Under the pieces are notes generated by a model, which had not been told where the DNA came from, searched no databases, and saw only the letters and a list, made by a program, of their open reading frames with translations. Of a DNA stretch of 64,000 bases, positions 39,701 through 47,597 are shown in pieces. The DNA is from Actinomycetospora endophytica. GTDB taxonomy: Bacteria; Actinomycetota; Actinomycetes; Mycobacteriales; Pseudonocardiaceae. The stretch lies in contig NZ_JAJNDB010000003.1 in assembly GCF_021026375.1 (NCBI RefSeq), forward strand, positions 1-64,000, read 5' to 3'. The position numbers and the translations under genes are program-made. Each line of letters begins with the position of its first letter. Position 1 is the first letter of the stretch.

Positions 39701-40127
39701 TGGAGTGCCCGGAGCTGCTGGAGTGCCCGGAGTCGCTCGAGTGTCCCGAGCTGCCGGAGTGCCCGGAGTCTCCGCCGGAACCGGTCGAGTGGCTCGAGCT
39801 GCTGCTCGAGTGTCCCGAGCTACTCGAATTGCTGCTGGAGTGCGAGCTGCCGCCCGAATCGCCGCTGTGTCCGGAGTCCCCGCCCGAGTCGTGGCCGCTC
39901 GTGTGCAGCTCGCTGCCGAAGAAGAGACCGGAGCGCGACAGGCGCTCCTCGAGGCGACGGGGGCGCCGCGACGAGGTGTCCACCGTCATCGAGGCGAGCT
40001 TCGCGACGTCGTCGTCGCTGAGGCCGTACTCCTCGGCCACCGCGTCGGGCGCCGACTGGACGCTGCGCGCGAAGTCGGCGTCGAGCGCCATCCGCGTGAT
40101 CAACGTGTGCAGCATCGATTCGGTCAT
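30765..40127 (-). CDS. Giant 3120-residue repeat protein with leader-like N-terminal domain
   Basis: Residues 1-50 form a small helical domain (LITRMALDADFARSV, then SAPDAVAEEYGLSDDD) that resembles NHLP/Os1348-type RiPP leaders and also the IniB N-terminal domain. Residues about 70-300 are Ser/Gly/His/Thr-rich. Five copies of a 211-residue unit start at 438, 649, 860, 1072 and 1404; each begins near YHGG and ends near VFTYPDGRTDAFTFD. About 1786-2510 holds many short DGS/DGT beta repeats, reminiscent of Rhs/YD proteins. A Thr/Ala/Pro linker, a Gly/Ala-rich alternating region (about 2813-3003) and a final helical part ending PWNW follow. I saw no cysteine. There is no Sec signal peptide. It lies 18 nt from the upstream gene. 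The role is unknown; a surface protein or toxin is inference. Confidence 0.85.
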   Translation of the reverse strand: MTESMLHTLITRMALDADFARSVQSAPDAVAEEYGLSDDDVAKLASMTVDTSSRRPRRLEERLSRSGLFFGSELHTSGHDSGGDSGHSGDSGGSSHSSSNSSSSGHSSSSSSHSTGSGGDSGHSGSSGHSSDSGHSSSSGHSSSSTADSGQASNAGHSTSHANGSQATGSHASSSATSGSAAHTTSAAPANGSEHGSSQASASSQTTGPAASATPASATTADGAGQPAPTEGSAGQAGAAHTTTDQSAGTTTAPTSASTAASGAPTTDDTTHPDSGSTGHGEGTPSNSSGSGQTAPTTGEHPTSSGSGGITGAPGPVTSTSGVAPVTSIPVVPGATTTVGTVAAPAASGTTVASASFGNTQHSTTSVTPGPGQAAATAQPDGRATTTSSSDTLVVGEPGTSFHALTAPADTSGLAPDQNIEFTGADPADGAADANASYHGGIVDQQDLGQHAGDNMRDVRLTFGDGSTADGMHYYDGGGASHTEYTLADGTTVKDSQGLTSGDTTVGAPDGTTTSTSWSGTSLTQEVTAPDGTVSRTDWSAPRAGTPGEELFHSSGADGIATSVVAAPDGGAVATVVHPDGVTQTVRLDVAQVDNPDGSTTRVFTYPDGRTDAFTFDSAGHPVGHEGHPATEPDAAPVPQATTDATAAYHGGVVSQQLVGSNADGSDTVHLIFGDGTGVDAHRTTDASGSVTTYTQPDGTEISMGTLADGGGTHSAQGPDGSGAESSWNGTEFNEFTVRPDGTTQDLQWNSALAPVPGQELFHISEPDGPYTSIVATPDGGAAAFTLAPGGGAAQSVRLDVAQLDNPDGTTTRVFTYPDGHTDAFTFDTAGNPVAHESHPATDPGAGPAPQETMPATAEYRGGIVDQHDIATNDDGSTTVEITYGDGSTQEVSRTLDTDGYPTDDFVRADGTHVVDITHADSGTRMIAHPGDSGSYTTWTGTTLSETDYGSDGAETSSTAWSSPLEATPGQELFHVTEANGPYTSVVATPGGGAVATTFAPGGGATQTVRLDVAQIDNPDGTTTRVFTQPDGRTDAFTFDTSGRPVAHEAHPATDPGATPAPQETTPATADYHGGIVGQQYLGNNSDGTVKLRLTFGDGTTLDGGRAIAANGDPFIFYTRADGVSIKDATSADGGATRIDVPGGTTTFTQWTADSLIEKVGINGQVSQTTMWSSPMEGTPGQELFHVSGRAGDFDTYTSVVAAPDGGATAVMQGPNGQVEHVRLDVTETDNVDGTHTRVFTYPDGHTDAFTFDAAGRAVAHEAHLPPLPPPEPPVTGTQATAVDDGPVATTAGTPEVGAGTPDAGATTPDPGAATPDPGATTSSSSPTEPGGTQPAATGTDGAQAGATTDTGSTGHESSAASTSGGEQHATTATDTPVTTAGTAAPVLAPAAAVTASAGPIGATHGGDVATKVLATNTDGSKVLLVTRADGTSVQVHRVVNASGQNVDSYQDTDGSEVVTSVGTGTDAGTGHTTVVGTDGSSIVRTWDGTGLHEADTDAAGVTREFGWSSTMQGTPGQELFSIKTTGAESAAVTTTINATADGGAVATATDAAGDSATARLTVTEIANSDGSHTRVFGFPDGHSEAFTFDAGGTPVAHQTIAPPQPAEHAADARATTQATDPRGTDDQHANPDAEADGRSTHPDQSGHAGEPGRHQHQKGRLDHWAQDLRGAVLDAMNGKTAPAGDAYHSMINGVAQFVSTALKSGPEGLPNAPWAGDVAQFLVGALHLGQGDQHADPGVAHGSSVPHGTAEDATAGTTHTAPTDAATTHATEAGPATAATAAVPHTVVITATDGSRVETTATADGSTAQVTYHTDGSVETLAKSATTGRTTVTVVAADGTLSRTVTTADGSTGSLTQHADGAKTTAVQTADGSRSAETVHDDGTWSAMRHDAASGQTIQKSLDGEGTVSYTDTRSDGSVLTAERHADGTVIQQVTDAQGNTVDTTRAADGTGSETTRTTDGHVEVKSLAKDGTQSESVTDPDGSFTSVTLGPDGTKTIANGTADGSSVTQATAPDGTVTTTAVDGTTEHRVVTTQAHDGSVTQRDTAPDGSYSQVVQAADKSAADVTVVDGNGATTRTIHIQDPGTDHSVSTEQDISDGQTTHTVVTTKSPDGSATQVDTAADGSTTTQQVSADKATVDATTKAADGTVTRTVHVADANTDHSVTTVTNADTSTVVTTAGPGGSSTELATAADQSWTRTVTTPDADGGTGPTTVLITTSGNRTINGVVNGDGSSRWSEQDASTDNHSIVTTNNVDKSVDRMDTAPDGTWTSTHSSADKTSATVTTSDGRTISIKDPGTDHSVSTEKDDFTGQHTVITSNDASGTITRLDIADDGSSTMTVITPNQGYGDVSATTVTTIYPHQDPAVDARNAIYSATGIGQWDPGNTTRTIHTTVYADGRTVSTETDPFTGGNTVEMHVAGENSWTRTTTAPNGEVIGTADSSGQHFVLQHQADGTTVSQTTYPDYSTVTLWQHQNGDYEDQTVSGNGTDTQIVRFVAATGKVTTENHHSDIGTVRQGLSTDPADTSTVQLGRAAATAATTAVPTAVTDSTIPTVPSSTASVVGPAGSTYDTTITVPGSQTGHAVATTTPATATTTAAPVTGAAPATGAAPAAATAPANTGLPSGTASPATPAGLVAAGTGAATNLAGTGGTAATGALTSAGNQVTGALTGAENQVTGTLTHGADEVTTAIGDARNTITGAMADPVGTAGTVLGDPGSVLAQGQQALSDPSGALSNGVAGLEKTGTGLLDKGTGMVNGALDKAGDVEQQVAGGLSDPGALLDRGFDKGSDALDSLMTGDNLDNVAGGGLDLLGGAVGRHTYTASFDGSFGLAGSLEGSTTIDGVLFEGGMSGEVGGGISAMATATLGPSGITAMAEGKVWVGADGEIHGAIVSGGTSLRGAAEGMAGVDAEGLAAAKLGLSGIDLTAGGEAFAGAQADASANADLGLGQGTFGAGVSAGIGANFEAGADLSLSKIGFHIDAGATLGVGLNIDVDASINTSRVGSDALTGMWQVDLASDGVKLVGGVTHAIGEGSEKLGGAIESGFDDLGDDARDGSFLGDTAAFALHNVGGITGESIKVGGEVLGVIGDGVSEIGKGIGTIADVAEDVVDEAGKILPWNW
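35310..38820 (-). repeat. Five ~634-bp coding repeats of the giant gene
   Basis: The YHGG codons of copies 1-4 are at 38816, 38183, 37550 and 36914, giving spacings of 633, 633 and 636 bp. Copy 5 begins at 35918 after a linker insertion of about 360 bp and is more divergent. Copies 2-4 are very similar at DNA level in their last 200 bp, so recombination could change copy number. Confidence 0.85.
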
Positions 40128-40145
40128 CGGAACCCGTTCCCTCGA

Positions 40146-41087
40146 CTACGAGCAGGAGTAGGTGAACCCACCGGCCGACTCCATCGGGGTGGGCTCGAGG
40201 ACGCGCAGGATCGCCTGGGCCGGGAACCGGCCACGGCCGCTGACGCTCCACTGCAGGTGGACCTGGGTGGTCGTCGCCTTGTCCGGCACCGTCTGGGAGA
40301 GCACGGCGGTCGTCTCGCCGTCGCTGCGCTGCCACTGGTAGCGCAGCGTCCCGCCGTGGCCGTCGGTGGCGACGGTGCCGACGACGTCGACGACGGTGTC
40401 GCAGGTCCCGGGGGCGAGCGACGCGTCGACGTGCACCGACTGCACCACCATCGGGTCGCCCTGGCGCAGGAACAGGAAGGCGAGGATCGCGGCGAGCAGC
40501 CCGACGGTCAGCAGGCCCCCGATCCACGGACGACGCCGCCGTCGGGCCCTGGCCGCGCCGCCGCGTCCCGCGGACCACGACGGCGCCGCGGGATCGCGCA
40601 CCGGCACCCCAGGACCGAACCGGACCACCTCGTCGTCCTGCGGCGGCCGGGACGACGGCGCCGCCGTGGCGTCACCGTCCCGCTCCTGTCGACGGGCGCC
40701 GAGTGAGGTCCCGGCGCCGACCGGCACCGGGTCGTCCCCGGGCGCCGCGCGGCGACGGGCCCCCAGGGCGGTTCCCAGGGTGGCGGGCGCCTCCGTGTCG
40801 TCGTCGGCGGTGCGAGGTCGTTCCCCGAGCGAGGTCGGCGCGGAGCCGCCGGCCGTGGTCGTGGGCGCGCGGTGCTGCCGGGCGCCGAGGCGGGTGTCGG
40901 CGGTCGGAGCGGCAGCCTCGTCGGGCGAACCGCCGGAGCGTCGTGCTCCCAGCCGGGTCGCCGTCGCGGGAACGGCCGTCCCGGGCTCCGCCGCCGCAGG
41001 GGCTGCCGGCTCCTCGGCTGCGGGTGTGCCGGGTTCCTCCCGACGGCGCCGCCCGATCTGGGTCGACCGCTCGTCTGCTGCGTCCAC
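40146..41087 (-). CDS. One-pass membrane protein with six T-x-[L/I]-G-x-R motifs
   Basis: The product has 313 residues. The cytoplasmic part (1-186) is disordered and carries six short motifs centred on T9 (TQIGRR), T44 and T65 (TRLGAR), T85 (TSLGER), T106 (TALGAR) and T127 (TSLGAR). A poly-Arg stretch then precedes a single membrane helix (189-207). The outside part (208-313) is a beta-rich domain with two cysteines (C229, C312) that may pair. GTG 41087 is chosen because GGAGG lies 5 nt upstream. It sits between a Ser/Thr kinase (57 nt) and the giant gene (18 nt). I infer that the Thr motifs are kinase targets and FHA docking sites; I do not recognise the protein family. Confidence 0.8.
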   Translation of the reverse strand: MDAADERSTQIGRRRREEPGTPAAEEPAAPAAAEPGTAVPATATRLGARRSGGSPDEAAAPTADTRLGARQHRAPTTTAGGSAPTSLGERPRTADDDTEAPATLGTALGARRRAAPGDDPVPVGAGTSLGARRQERDGDATAAPSSRPPQDDEVVRFGPGVPVRDPAAPSWSAGRGGAARARRRRRPWIGGLLTVGLLAAILAFLFLRQGDPMVVQSVHVDASLAPGTCDTVVDVVGTVATDGHGGTLRYQWQRSDGETTAVLSQTVPDKATTTQVHLQWSVSGRGRFPAQAILRVLEPTPMESAGGFTYSCS

Positions 41088-41143
41088 CGAATCCTCCGTC
41101 GTGACGTGCTCGATGCCCTGGGCGATCCGCGCCGCGGAGCGCG

Positions 41144-42982
<1,839 letters not shown>

Positions 42983-43024
42983 GTCAAACCCCCCGTTACT
43001 CGCTTGCGGGGAGATCGTGGGCCT

Positions 43025-43059
43025 GACGCCGCAGAGCGTCTGCAGTAGTCCACTACTGC
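43025..43059. promoter_or_regulatory. Two-part inverted repeat upstream of the kinase operon
   Basis: GACGC-N6-GCGTC (43025-43040) is followed 3 nt later by AGTAGT-CC-ACTACT inside GCAGTAGTCCACTACTGC (43042-43059). It lies 43-77 nt upstream of the kinase start and about 50 nt after the HTTM stop. The same arrangement with the same spacing occurs at 44722. It is either a shared operator or a recurring terminator type. Confidence 0.7.
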
Positions 43060-43105
43060 TTCACCGGCACGGACCTGGTCCGCGTTGCCGTAGCGATACG
43101 TCCGC

Positions 43106-44098
43106 TCAGGGTCGCCGGTCGAGCACCGGCTCGACGACCGGCTCGACGACCGGCTCGGCGACCGGTTCGGCGACCGGCTCGGGCCCGGCGTCGGCCTCGG
43201 CTTCGCGGTGCGGCCAAGTCCGGTCCCGGACGGTCCCGACCAGCCGCGCGGCGGTCTCCGGCGGCACGAACGCGAGGTACACCGCGAGGATCGTGAGCGA
43301 GAAGAAGCCGACCATGATGAACAGCGCGATCCCGAGATGGAGGGTGATGCCTGCGCCGAGGACCCACGGGCGCAACGTCCGGTTCCACACGAAGAGCGCG
43401 ATCGAGAGCTCGACGGCCAGCGTCCCGAAGGTGAGCAGCTCGACGATCGTCGGGGAGCTCGTGATGAACCCCGGGACCGGGGCGCGGTGGATGTCCTCGA
43501 TCTGCAGGGCGAAGGACACGGCGGTCCCGCTGCGCCACGTCTCCCCGTTGATCTTGCTCCAGACGGTGCCGAGGTAGAGCACGCTGAGCTGGATCTGGAT
43601 CAGCCGCAGTGCCCAGGGTGCGCGCGCGGGGAACTCCCAGAACCGGTCGCGGTGGGCGCGGTAGCGGTCGAGCGAGAGCGCGGCGCCGGCGGGCGCGAGG
43701 GCCAGGTAGAGCACGACGACGCGCAGCAGGACGTCGCCGGCGTTCACCACCATCGGGTCGCGGCGCTCGAACGACAGGATCCCGAGGAACAGCAGGATCG
43801 CCGCGAGCCGGGTGTGCAGGCCGACGGTGAGCGCGATCGCGCTGAGCAGGGTGACCACCCAGGCCCCTACGACGACCGCCGACGGTGCCCCGACGGTGAG
43901 CAGGCCCCAGATCCCGGGCGCCTCGTCGGGCAGGGCCGGCATGACGCCGTTCGGGCCGTAGAAGGTGAGCAAGGTCGGGAGCTGCGAGGCGGTCCACCCG
44001 GTGGCGACGAGCCCCACCGCGATGCGGACCAGCGCGAGAGTGGAGGTCGGCTGTGGCTGGAACCAGAAGCGGTTCCAGGCGGCGACGGCGCGGGTCAT
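43106..44098 (-). CDS. HTTM domain membrane protein (SdpB / vitamin-K-carboxylase-like)
   Basis: The product has 330 residues. Seven or eight hydrophobic helices and the motifs WNRFWFQPQP, RIAVGLVATGW and QIQLSVLYLGTVWSKINGE match the HTTM family. HTTM proteins include SdpB of Bacillus, which with SdpA matures the SdpC toxin. The tail is a Glu-Pro-Val repeat (EPVVEPVVEPV). Its ATG overlaps the stop of the DUF5819 gene. It lies directly upstream of the kinase operon on the same strand. A maturation role here is inference. Confidence 0.83.
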   Translation of the reverse strand: MTRAVAAWNRFWFQPQPTSTLALVRIAVGLVATGWTASQLPTLLTFYGPNGVMPALPDEAPGIWGLLTVGAPSAVVVGAWVVTLLSAIALTVGLHTRLAAILLFLGILSFERRDPMVVNAGDVLLRVVVLYLALAPAGAALSLDRYRAHRDRFWEFPARAPWALRLIQIQLSVLYLGTVWSKINGETWRSGTAVSFALQIEDIHRAPVPGFITSSPTIVELLTFGTLAVELSIALFVWNRTLRPWVLGAGITLHLGIALFIMVGFFSLTILAVYLAFVPPETAARLVGTVRDRTWPHREAEADAGPEPVAEPVAEPVVEPVVEPVLDRRP

Positions 44099-44667
44099 CC
44101 GATCACCACCGGCCGGGAGAAGAAGGTCTGCTCGTGCCAGGGGCCGCGCACCGTCGGGGTGCCGGGCGGGGCGGAGTCCGACCAGTGCCGCACCAGGCTC
44201 ACCCGGCTGGGCCGGTGCCCGGCCGCGCGGTCCTGCTGGGCGACCCAGCGCGCGTAGCCCGCCCAGGACCACGAGGCCCCGGGGTCGAGCCACATGTCCT
44301 CCTCGAACTTGTGCCACCGGTAGTCGGTGTACTCGCCGAGGAACCGGTCGGTGATGATCGGCCATGTCGTCACCGACCCGTCGGGATGGTCGACGCGGGC
44401 CTCGACGTACACCGCGGACCGGCGCGGGTCCGGGGAGAAGATCGCCCAGTTCTGGTCCAGCCCCGTGGCCCGCAGGACCGGGTCCGCGGCGACCGAGAGG
44501 TGGGTCCGGATCGTCGAGGCGGGCATGGTCGTCACCCCGACGGCCGCCAGCACGACCAGGATGACGGCGCTGATCATCACGCGGCCCGCCGTCGAGCTCT
44601 CGAGCCGCTCCTGCAGATCCGTCGTCGAGCCGCCGAGCCGTGGCCGCCGGCCCGCACCCAGTCGCAT
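44095..44667 (-). CDS. DUF5819 family protein (SdpA-like partner of HTTM)
   Basis: The product has 190 residues. One membrane helix lies at about 30-50 (VMISAVILVVLAAVGVTT), followed by an extracytoplasmic domain with DQNWAIFSPDPRR, the QNW-x-FSPxP motif of the family that accompanies HTTM proteins. ATG 44667 is preceded by GGAGGG. It overlaps the HTTM gene by ATGA. The two-gene layout equals SdpA-SdpB. Its exact biochemical role is unknown. Confidence 0.8.
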   Translation of the reverse strand: MRLGAGRRPRLGGSTTDLQERLESSTAGRVMISAVILVVLAAVGVTTMPASTIRTHLSVAADPVLRATGLDQNWAIFSPDPRRSAVYVEARVDHPDGSVTTWPIITDRFLGEYTDYRWHKFEEDMWLDPGASWSWAGYARWVAQQDRAAGHRPSRVSLVRHWSDSAPPGTPTVRGPWHEQTFFSRPVVIG

Positions 44668-44721
44668 CCGACCGCTTCCCTCCGCCGCCGCCCTCCGGCG
44701 TGCGCGCGGACTGTGGCTCAC

Positions 44722-44756
44722 GACGCCCCGGCGCGTCGTCAGTAGTCCACTACTGC
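44722..44756. promoter_or_regulatory. Second copy of the two-part inverted repeat
   Basis: GACGC-N6-GCGTC (44722-44737) and, 3 nt later, AGTAGT-CC-ACTACT. The 17 nt CAGTAGTCCACTACTGC (44740-44756) are identical to 43043-43059. It lies 55-90 nt upstream of the DUF5819 gene and about 65 nt after the LuxR stop. Confidence 0.7.
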
Positions 44757-44819
44757 ATCTGCCTGCGTCTGGTCGGCGCCCCGTCCGTGCCCACCGGTCG
44801 AGGCGGCGACGGCGGGTGG

Positions 44820-47465
44820 CTACTGCTTGCGTCCGCCGGCAACGACGACGAGGGCGGCCCGGTCGGAGAGGCCCAGCCGCGCGCACGCCCGGTAGACGTG
44901 CGACTCCACGGTGCGCACCGAGACGTGCAGCCGCTCGGCGATCTGACGGTTGGTGAGCCCCTCGCCGGCGAGGACGGCGACCTCGCGCTCGCGGGCGCTC
45001 AGCGGTACCGGGGCGCCCGCGTCGCGCAGGGCCGGGGTCCGGGCGTCCTCGCAGGCGACCGCGAGCCGCTGCGCGAGCTCCTCCGCCCGGGCTGCCACGA
45101 CCGTGCGACTCGCGGCCCGGGCGGTCGTTGCGGACTGGCCGGCGGCGTCGGCCGCCTCGAGACCCAGGCCCGCGTCCTCGAGCTCCTCCGCGACGGCGAG
45201 CAGGCGTTCCGGGTCGGGCGCCGCGAGGGCGGCCGCGTGGGCGGCGGCGAGGCGGGCGCGGGCGGTGCCGAGCTGCCGGTCGAGCTCGGCGAGGCGGGTG
45301 GCCTGCTCGCGGTCACCGAACCGGACGGCGGTGTGGCGGAGCACGATCTCGAATGCCAGGACCCCGGTCTGCCGGCACCGGGCCGCGGCCCGGCGGCAGG
45401 TCTCGATCGCGGTGCGCTGGTTCCCCGAGGCTGCGGCCGTCCACGCGCGGGCGAGCTCCAGCTCGACGTCGAGCAGCGGGATGCGCGGGTGACGGCGCGC
45501 CTCGGCGTCGTCGAGTGCCACCCGTGCGGCCCGCGCGTCGCCGAGCATCCCGTGGCACTGGGTCACCATCGCCGCCAGCCACGACCCGTATCCGCCGCCC
45601 GCCCCGGGGAAGGTGGGCAGCGCCCCGGCGAACGCGCGCAGCGCGGCCCGGACCCGCCCGGCACTGCGCGCCATCCGGCCCTCGTAGAGCGCGACGAGGA
45701 CCGCGGCCTGCGGGCCGGTCAGGCCGTGGACCCAGGTGAGCCGGTCGCGGGCGAGGTCGGCGCGGCCGCGCAGGTCGGCGTCGACGATCTGCGAGTACCC
45801 GATGTTCGACTGCATCGCGACGGTCTCCGGGTTGCGCCGGGCCGCCTCGATACCGCGGTCGACCACCGACCCCTCCACCGCGCCCCGCCCGGAGAAGGCC
45901 CGCGCCATGCACAGCGCCCACGTCGCGAGGACCAGCGCCTGGTCGGAGCCGGTCCCCTCGACGAGGACCCGCTCGCCGCGCTCGATGGCCTCGTCGACCC
46001 GTTCCCGGCAGATCGCGATCGCCGCGCGCATGCCGTCGAACTCACGGAGCTCCGGGGGCGTCGAATCCTCCGGCGCCGAGCCCTGCGGTGTCGAAGTCGT
46101 CGGTGCGGCGCGGCGCTCGGCCTCGGCGAGCACCTCGCTGCCGTCGCCGCCGACCTGCGCCCCGAAGTGGACCAGCATCGTCCGGACCGTCACTGCCCGG
46201 GCGTACTCGGTCGGGGTGCTCGCCGCCGCGACGGCCTCGGCGAGCATCGCGTCGGCCTCGTCGTCGCGCATGAGGTACACGAGCAGGTGGGAGAGGCCCG
46301 CGCGTGCCTCGAAGCCGCCGCCGGCGCCGACCGCCGCCCGCAAGAGCCGCTCGGCGAGGGTGAAGTCCCCCAGCCCGGAGGCCTGCATCGCCGCGGTGAG
46401 CAGCACCGACGGGTCGAGGGGGCGGTCACTGCCGAGGTCGAGCACGGCGCGCCGCAGCCCGTCCCCGACCCGCCTACCGCCCGTCCTCGCCAGCGCCGCG
46501 GACAGCTCGCTGCGCAGCCGGCGCGCCCGCGGCACGCTCGTCCGGGCCCGCACCGACTCGCCGTAGAGCGGGTGCCCGAGGCGGACCTCCCACCGCCCGC
46601 CGTCGGGCTCGACGCTCACCAGACCCCGTTGCGAGACCTCCTCGACGGCGGCCGCCCCGGCCAGCTCCTCGATCATCCCGAGCCCCAGCGGCTCGGAGAC
46701 CGACAGCAGCTCCAGCACCCGCCGCTGCTCGCCGGTGAGCGTGCCGATCCGGCTCGCGACGAGGTCGTCCAGCGCGGGGGACAGGGTCACGGCGCCGTGC
46801 CACGCCCAGCTCCCGTCCTCGAGATGCAGCCGCCCGGCGGCGCGCTCGCCGTCGACCAGGTGCCGCAGCCAGAGCACGTTGCCCCGCGCGGTGTCGTGCA
46901 GCCGCGCCGCGGTGCCGGCCTCGAGGTCGGTGCCGAGCACCGCGGCGAGGACCGCGTCGGTCTGTTCCTGGTCGAACGGCGCGAGCTCGAGGCGGGCCGC
47001 GGACCCGTCCTTCCACAGCGCGGTCACCGCGTCCGGGGCCGGATCCCCGGTGCGTACCGTGAGCACCAGCCGGGCCTGTTTCCCGGTCGCGAGCTGGTGG
47101 ACGACGGTGGCCGACACGGCGTCGAGCCGGTGGGCGTCGTCGACGACGAGCAGGCGGTCACCCTCCGGACTCCCGAGGGCCGCGACGGCCTCGCGCACGT
47201 GGGCGAGGTCCGGCGACGCCCTGCCGGGATCGACACCGGGGACGACGTCCGCGAAGGCGCCCAGCGGGATCTCCTGCGCCGACGCGGTGGCCCGGACGAC
47301 GCCGATCATCTGCTCCGGGTCCTCCCGGGCCGTGATCTCCCGGGCCAGGCGGCTCTTGCCCACCCCGGCGGGACCACCGATGACGACGGTGCCCTGCTCG
47401 TCGAGGGCAGCGAGCGCGGCGGTCAGCTCGCCGTCGCGTGCGGTGAAAGGCCACGCCTCCGCCAT
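44820..47465 (-). CDS. AAA-type LuxR family regulator (large, copy 1)
   Basis: The product has 881 residues. An N-terminal AAA/STAND ATPase has Walker A GPAGVGKSRLAREI and Walker B RLLVVDDAHRLDA; the middle is a long helical TPR-like region; the C-terminus is a LuxR helix-turn-helix (LSAREREVAVLAGEGLTNRQIAERLHV, split by me for length: first LSAREREVAVL, then TNRQIAERL, then VRTVESHVYRA). ATG 47465 follows GGAGGA. It is a tandem paralogue of the next gene and reads toward the DUF5819-HTTM pair, 152 nt away. Large LuxR proteins of this type usually activate in response to a ligand; the ligand is unknown. Confidence 0.9.
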   Translation of the reverse strand: MAEAWPFTARDGELTAALAALDEQGTVVIGGPAGVGKSRLAREITAREDPEQMIGVVRATASAQEIPLGAFADVVPGVDPGRASPDLAHVREAVAALGSPEGDRLLVVDDAHRLDAVSATVVHQLATGKQARLVLTVRTGDPAPDAVTALWKDGSAARLELAPFDQEQTDAVLAAVLGTDLEAGTAARLHDTARGNVLWLRHLVDGERAAGRLHLEDGSWAWHGAVTLSPALDDLVASRIGTLTGEQRRVLELLSVSEPLGLGMIEELAGAAAVEEVSQRGLVSVEPDGGRWEVRLGHPLYGESVRARTSVPRARRLRSELSAALARTGGRRVGDGLRRAVLDLGSDRPLDPSVLLTAAMQASGLGDFTLAERLLRAAVGAGGGFEARAGLSHLLVYLMRDDEADAMLAEAVAAASTPTEYARAVTVRTMLVHFGAQVGGDGSEVLAEAERRAAPTTSTPQGSAPEDSTPPELREFDGMRAAIAICRERVDEAIERGERVLVEGTGSDQALVLATWALCMARAFSGRGAVEGSVVDRGIEAARRNPETVAMQSNIGYSQIVDADLRGRADLARDRLTWVHGLTGPQAAVLVALYEGRMARSAGRVRAALRAFAGALPTFPGAGGGYGSWLAAMVTQCHGMLGDARAARVALDDAEARRHPRIPLLDVELELARAWTAAASGNQRTAIETCRRAAARCRQTGVLAFEIVLRHTAVRFGDREQATRLAELDRQLGTARARLAAAHAAALAAPDPERLLAVAEELEDAGLGLEAADAAGQSATTARAASRTVVAARAEELAQRLAVACEDARTPALRDAGAPVPLSAREREVAVLAGEGLTNRQIAERLHVSVRTVESHVYRACARLGLSDRAALVVVAGGRKQ

Positions 47466-47498
47466 GAACCGCGCTCCTCCGTCCGGGTCCGTCCGGAG

Positions 47499-47514
47499 GA
47501 GTGTCCGCCATTCG
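47499..47514 (-). promoter_or_regulatory. Upstream motif shared by the two LuxR paralogues, copy 1
   Basis: Read on the - strand this is CGAATGGCGGACACTC, 34 nt upstream of the start codon. The second paralogue has CGAATGGTGGACACTC at the same kind of distance, and both have GCTTCAC further upstream. It is probably part of the promoter or an operator. Confidence 0.5.
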
Positions 47515-47597
47515 GGGAATCGATGGTGAAGCGCCCGTGAGGTCGTCACGCCACGTTCCGAAGCCGGACCGGTCCGGCGCGGAGCGTGACGAAGCGG

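Noticed and set aside
34770..40706. 1978-codon open frame on the + strand
   Set aside because: It is antisense to the giant gene and the gene upstream of it. Its product is a mix of Arg, Gly, Val and Asp from the GC-rich opposite strand, without any domain, and it crosses two clear genes.
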